A DNA stretch of 64,000 nt from Paenibacillus glycanilyticus (GTDB lineage Bacteria; Bacillota; Bacilli; Paenibacillales; Paenibacillaceae). Each line of letters opens with the position of its first letter. The stretch's first letter is position 1. Shown piece by piece: positions 61,300 through 64,000 of this stretch. Made by a program: the position numbers and the translations under genes. Under the pieces are notes generated by a model. The model was given only the letters and a program-made list of their open reading frames with translations. It searched no databases and was not told the DNA's origin. The stretch is taken from positions 32,702-96,701 of the forward strand of contig NZ_BSSQ01000017.1 of the NCBI RefSeq assembly GCF_030161375.1. Reading direction: 5' to 3'.

Positions 61300-63399
61300 G
61301 TGCTTCAACGTTGGCAGCAATGGAACCGCAAAGCGATACTCTGGCTGTGGGTTATTGCAATTATTGGCGTAATCGCCGCATTGCCGATCGGCATGAATCG
61401 AATGGACATGGAATCGTCCTCGAAGTCGGTTGAATATGTATTCGATTATCGCGACCTGGTTGAGATCTCGGATTACCAGGCGCGGCCGCAGCAGTTTATC
61501 GACGAGCAGTTAGACAAAATGAAAGACGTCGGCATTACGACGATGTCTCTATACGAGGGCTCCTTGAAGGAGTTTTCCCAATCGAACCGTCTTAAATATT
61601 ACAACTCGAAGGATGTAGCTCTTCTGCAAGGCAAGCTGGAGCCGGTGGGACAGAACTTTACTTATATTCTGTTCAGCGGCACGGAAGAAGAAGAGAAGAT
61701 CGGGCCAATCATCCGCGGAGCAATGGATCGGATTGGCGCGGTATATCGTCCTTGGTCGTTCGATGGCCGGAACGGTCTAGTTATCGAATTGCCGCTGCAG
61801 GAAGTCATGCTGCAGCCGCTTGATTTCGATCCGATGACGCTTCAAATGCTTCATGACAAAGGGTTTCATATTCTGGCTCGCTTCTCCGACCGCGTATTGC
61901 CTTACGACGAGGCCGCTACGGATGCTCAGCTGGCTAGTCTGAAGGAAGTTGGCGTGACGCGCGTTCTCTTTGACGGCGCAACGGTGAAGGGTTATAAGGA
62001 TCAATTAGAGCGCCGAAGCCTCAATTCGTTCGCCGAGCTGCTGAACAAATACGGCATGGGTATCGCAACGATCGAGAATTTGAAAAAACCTCAGGGCGGC
62101 ATAAATAAATTAGCATATATTACAAACTATAATATCGTACGCCTGTATTCGCTCTCGGCGGAGGATGCCATTGCGAAATCGCCAGAAGTACTGGTTGACC
62201 GATTCATGCTTGCCGCGAAGGACCGGAATATCCGGATGTTCTTCCTGAACGCGAGCGTACAGACAAGCCTCGAGAAATCGTCGGTTGTCAGCGGCTTGGA
62301 CAACCTGTATCTGACGATGAAAGGCAAAGACGGCGCGGTACAGCGCTTGACGGAGGAAGGTTTCCCTCCGAATCTGGCGCAGCCGTTTGACGTGAAGCAT
62401 CCGTCTTACGCGAAGCCGCTTAAGATGGTTGTAGCGGCAGGCGCGGTTGCTCTGATCGCTCTGCTCGTTAATGTGTTTATTCCGGGCACGCTTATTCCGC
62501 TGTTCTTGATCGGCATGGTAGGCGCAGCCGGACTGTTTATGATGAACAGCGCGCTTGCCGAACAGGCGCTTGCGCTAGGGGCAGGCATCAGTGCTCCAAC
62601 TCTTGCTCTCGTCTGGGTGATGAACCGGGTATATGCCCGTACGGAGGGCAACCTCCGCACCGTAGGAGGGGCTTCCTGGAATGGACGAGCTTCCGTTCCG
62701 GAAGGCAAGTGGGTATTCGAAGGGATGACAATAGGTCGTCGTCTTGGCCTTGCCATTACGTGGTTTATCGTAACGGCTTGTATTTCACTGATGGCCGTAC
62801 CGTTTGTATTTGGCCTTCTGAACAATATTACGTACAGCATGGTGCTGCAGCAGTTCCGCGGCGTAAGCCTGCTGCACTTGGCGCCAATCGGCCTGACGGC
62901 TATTTACGTTCTGCTGTACACCGGCAACTCGCCGATTCGCCGCATTAGAAAATTTGCGAATTTGCCGATTACGGTGTTTATGGTCGTCGCTTTTGTGGTA
63001 ATTGCCGTAGTAGGTATGTATTATCTGTCGCGTACGGGCAACGAAGGTTCGGCGTCTTCGCTTGAGCTTACGTTCCGTAACTGGCTGGAGCAGACGTTTG
63101 GCGTTCGTCCGCGGAGCAAGGAGTTCATCCTGTCGCATCCGCTCTTATTGCTCGGACTGTTCCTCGCGCTTCGTTACCGCGCGGCATGGGTGCTCATCAT
63201 TGTGGGTTCGATCGGACAGCTGTCGATGGTCGATACGTTCGCTCATATCCATACGCCGCTCTACATTTCGATTATCCGCGTCTTCCTGGGCCTTGGCCTC
63301 GGCGCGATTATCGGTCTGATCCTGATTGGCGTGTGGCAAGTGCTGGAAGGGGTATGGCGCAAATGGTCACCGGGACTGATAAAAAAACTTGCCGAGTAG
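61300..63399 (+). CDS. DUF5693 family polytopic membrane protein
   Basis: A 699-residue protein. One N-terminal helix (ILWLWVIAIIGVIAALPIGM) precedes an extracytoplasmic domain to about residue 365 (DVGITTMSLYEGSLKEFS, a DUF5693 hallmark), followed by about eight helices (including VVAAGAVALIALLVNVFIPGTL and LFLIGMVGAAGLFMMNSALA). DUF5693 genes commonly precede csaB in Paenibacillaceae and Bacillaceae, suggesting a part in secondary wall polymer export or modification; this is an inference. GTG start behind CGGAGGA. Overlaps csaB by 37 bases. Confidence 0.85.
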   Translation: MLQRWQQWNRKAILWLWVIAIIGVIAALPIGMNRMDMESSSKSVEYVFDYRDLVEISDYQARPQQFIDEQLDKMKDVGITTMSLYEGSLKEFSQSNRLKYYNSKDVALLQGKLEPVGQNFTYILFSGTEEEEKIGPIIRGAMDRIGAVYRPWSFDGRNGLVIELPLQEVMLQPLDFDPMTLQMLHDKGFHILARFSDRVLPYDEAATDAQLASLKEVGVTRVLFDGATVKGYKDQLERRSLNSFAELLNKYGMGIATIENLKKPQGGINKLAYITNYNIVRLYSLSAEDAIAKSPEVLVDRFMLAAKDRNIRMFFLNASVQTSLEKSSVVSGLDNLYLTMKGKDGAVQRLTEEGFPPNLAQPFDVKHPSYAKPLKMVVAAGAVALIALLVNVFIPGTLIPLFLIGMVGAAGLFMMNSALAEQALALGAGISAPTLALVWVMNRVYARTEGNLRTVGGASWNGRASVPEGKWVFEGMTIGRRLGLAITWFIVTACISLMAVPFVFGLLNNITYSMVLQQFRGVSLLHLAPIGLTAIYVLLYTGNSPIRRIRKFANLPITVFMVVAFVVIAVVGMYYLSRTGNEGSASSLELTFRNWLEQTFGVRPRSKEFILSHPLLLLGLFLALRYRAAWVLIIVGSIGQLSMVDTFAHIHTPLYISIIRVFLGLGLGAIIGLILIGVWQVLEGVWRKWSPGLIKKLAE

Positions 63400-64000
63400 T
63401 GATCTCCGGCTATTACGGATTTCGCAACAGCGGCGATGAAGCCGTCTTGCGCTCGATCCTGCTGGCGTTAGCCGAGCAGGGCGAGGCGAGCGGGGTTCGT
63501 ATCCAGCCGGTGGTGCTGTCGGCCGACCCGGCGTGGACGACCCGCATGTACGGCGTGGAGGCTGTCCGCAGGATGCATCCGAAGGACGTGCTGAACGCGC
63601 TCCGCGGAAGCGACGGGCTGATCAGCGGCGGCGGAAGCCTGCTGCAGGACGCCACAGGCGCGAAGACGATTCCGTATTACACCGGAATCATCAAGCTTGC
63701 CCAGTGGCTAGGCAAGCCGACGTTCATTTATTCGCAAGGGATCGGACCGGTGAACCGGCGCTGGATGGATCCGCTTATCCGCTCAAGCATGCGGAAGAGC
63801 GCTTATGTATCGGTGCGGGATGCTGAATCCGCCGCTTTGCTGGAGCGGATTGGCGTGCCGCATGGCCGGATCGAGGTTGTACCCGATCCGGTGATGGGGC
63901 TGCCGCTGCCGGCTGGTTCGGCAGCGGGGCGGGCTGTAGCCGCCGATGATGCGGCGGCTGTGCCCGTGCTGGGCGTGTCCTTGCGGCATTGGCGCAAGGA
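63363..64000 (+). CDS. csaB: polysaccharide pyruvyl transferase CsaB (5' part)
   Basis: CsaB adds pyruvate ketal to the secondary wall polymer, creating the ligand for SLH domains. The frame starts at ATG 63363 (MVTGTDKKTCRVVISG), inside DUF5693, with AAGGGG ten bases upstream; GTG 63399 is an alternative. Visible motifs are GYYGFRNSGDEAVL, GSDGLISGGGSLLQD and PTFIYSQGIGPVN. The gene runs off the right edge with 212 codons seen. It fits the SLH-anchored protease at 42.9 kb and wecB at 16 kb. Confidence 0.92.
   Translation, partial: MVTGTDKKTCRVVISGYYGFRNSGDEAVLRSILLALAEQGEASGVRIQPVVLSADPAWTTRMYGVEAVRRMHPKDVLNALRGSDGLISGGGSLLQDATGAKTIPYYTGIIKLAQWLGKPTFIYSQGIGPVNRRWMDPLIRSSMRKSAYVSVRDAESAALLERIGVPHGRIEVVPDPVMGLPLPAGSAAGRAVAADDAAAVPVLGVSLRHWRK

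Overview
The window looks like chromosomal core sequence from an endospore-forming, flagellated Bacillota of the Paenibacillus type. Three things point there: a moderately GC-rich base composition, frequent GTG and TTG starts behind strong AGGAGG-type sites, and a gene order that follows the prfA-to-ywpB (fabZ) stretch of Bacillus subtilis with insertions. Every confident gene is on the + strand. No tRNA, rRNA, insertion sequence, prophage or CRISPR array was seen.

Layout. 1-2.9 kb: a YcnI-like copper protein, then prfA and prmC, which make and methylate release factor 1. 3.2-9.2 kb: spoIIR behind a good SigF promoter, then ywlC, mntP, ywlE, and a rpiB-ywlG-glyA unit preceded by a ZTP (pfl) riboswitch with its own promoter and terminator. 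9.5-15.2 kb: a complete oligopeptide importer, oppABCDF. 15.4-17.3 kb: upp and the UDP-GlcNAc 2-epimerase wecB. 17.4-25 kb: the full F1Fo ATP synthase operon (atpZ-like, I, B, E, F, H, A, G, D, C), with an attenuator-like hairpin after atpE and an odd 304-bp structured spacer before atpG. 25-31.6 kb: a YwqE-type phosphatase, a Fur-controlled iron-siderophore binding protein with a fused double-length permease, and a chemoreceptor of unusual topology. 31.8-42.2 kb: an 11-gene complex I operon (nuoABCDHIJKLMN) without nuoEFG. 42.2-48.5 kb: repeat-rich DNA flanking an S-layer-anchored subtilase, a DUF1146 gene and murA. 48.6-52.2 kb: a YknXYZ/MacAB-type export system whose adaptor carries long Gly-rich tracts. 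52.3-56 kb: the sporulation and shape cluster spoIID, spoIIQ, spoIIID, mbl. 56-58.1 kb: flhO and flhP behind a SigD-type promoter, then an EpuA-like protein. 58.2-64 kb: pgsA, fabZ, a phosphoglucomutase, a DUF5693 membrane protein and the 5' part of csaB, which runs off the end.

The genes join energy metabolism (complex I and ATP synthase), envelope building (wecB, murA, pgsA, fabZ, pgcA, csaB, SLH protease) and the mother-cell/forespore programme (spoIIR, spoIID, spoIIQ, spoIIID). Promoter-like sequences for SigA, SigF, SigE and SigD, two Fur boxes and the ZTP riboswitch can be read directly. The least explained material is non-coding: a ten-copy 61-bp palindromic array after murA, a family of AAGACCC/GGGTCTT palindromes before the protease, a duplicated 25-bp element inside the nuo operon, and the atpA-atpG spacer. 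I did not find a clearly new multi-gene system; these non-coding elements and a few odd protein architectures are the best leads.
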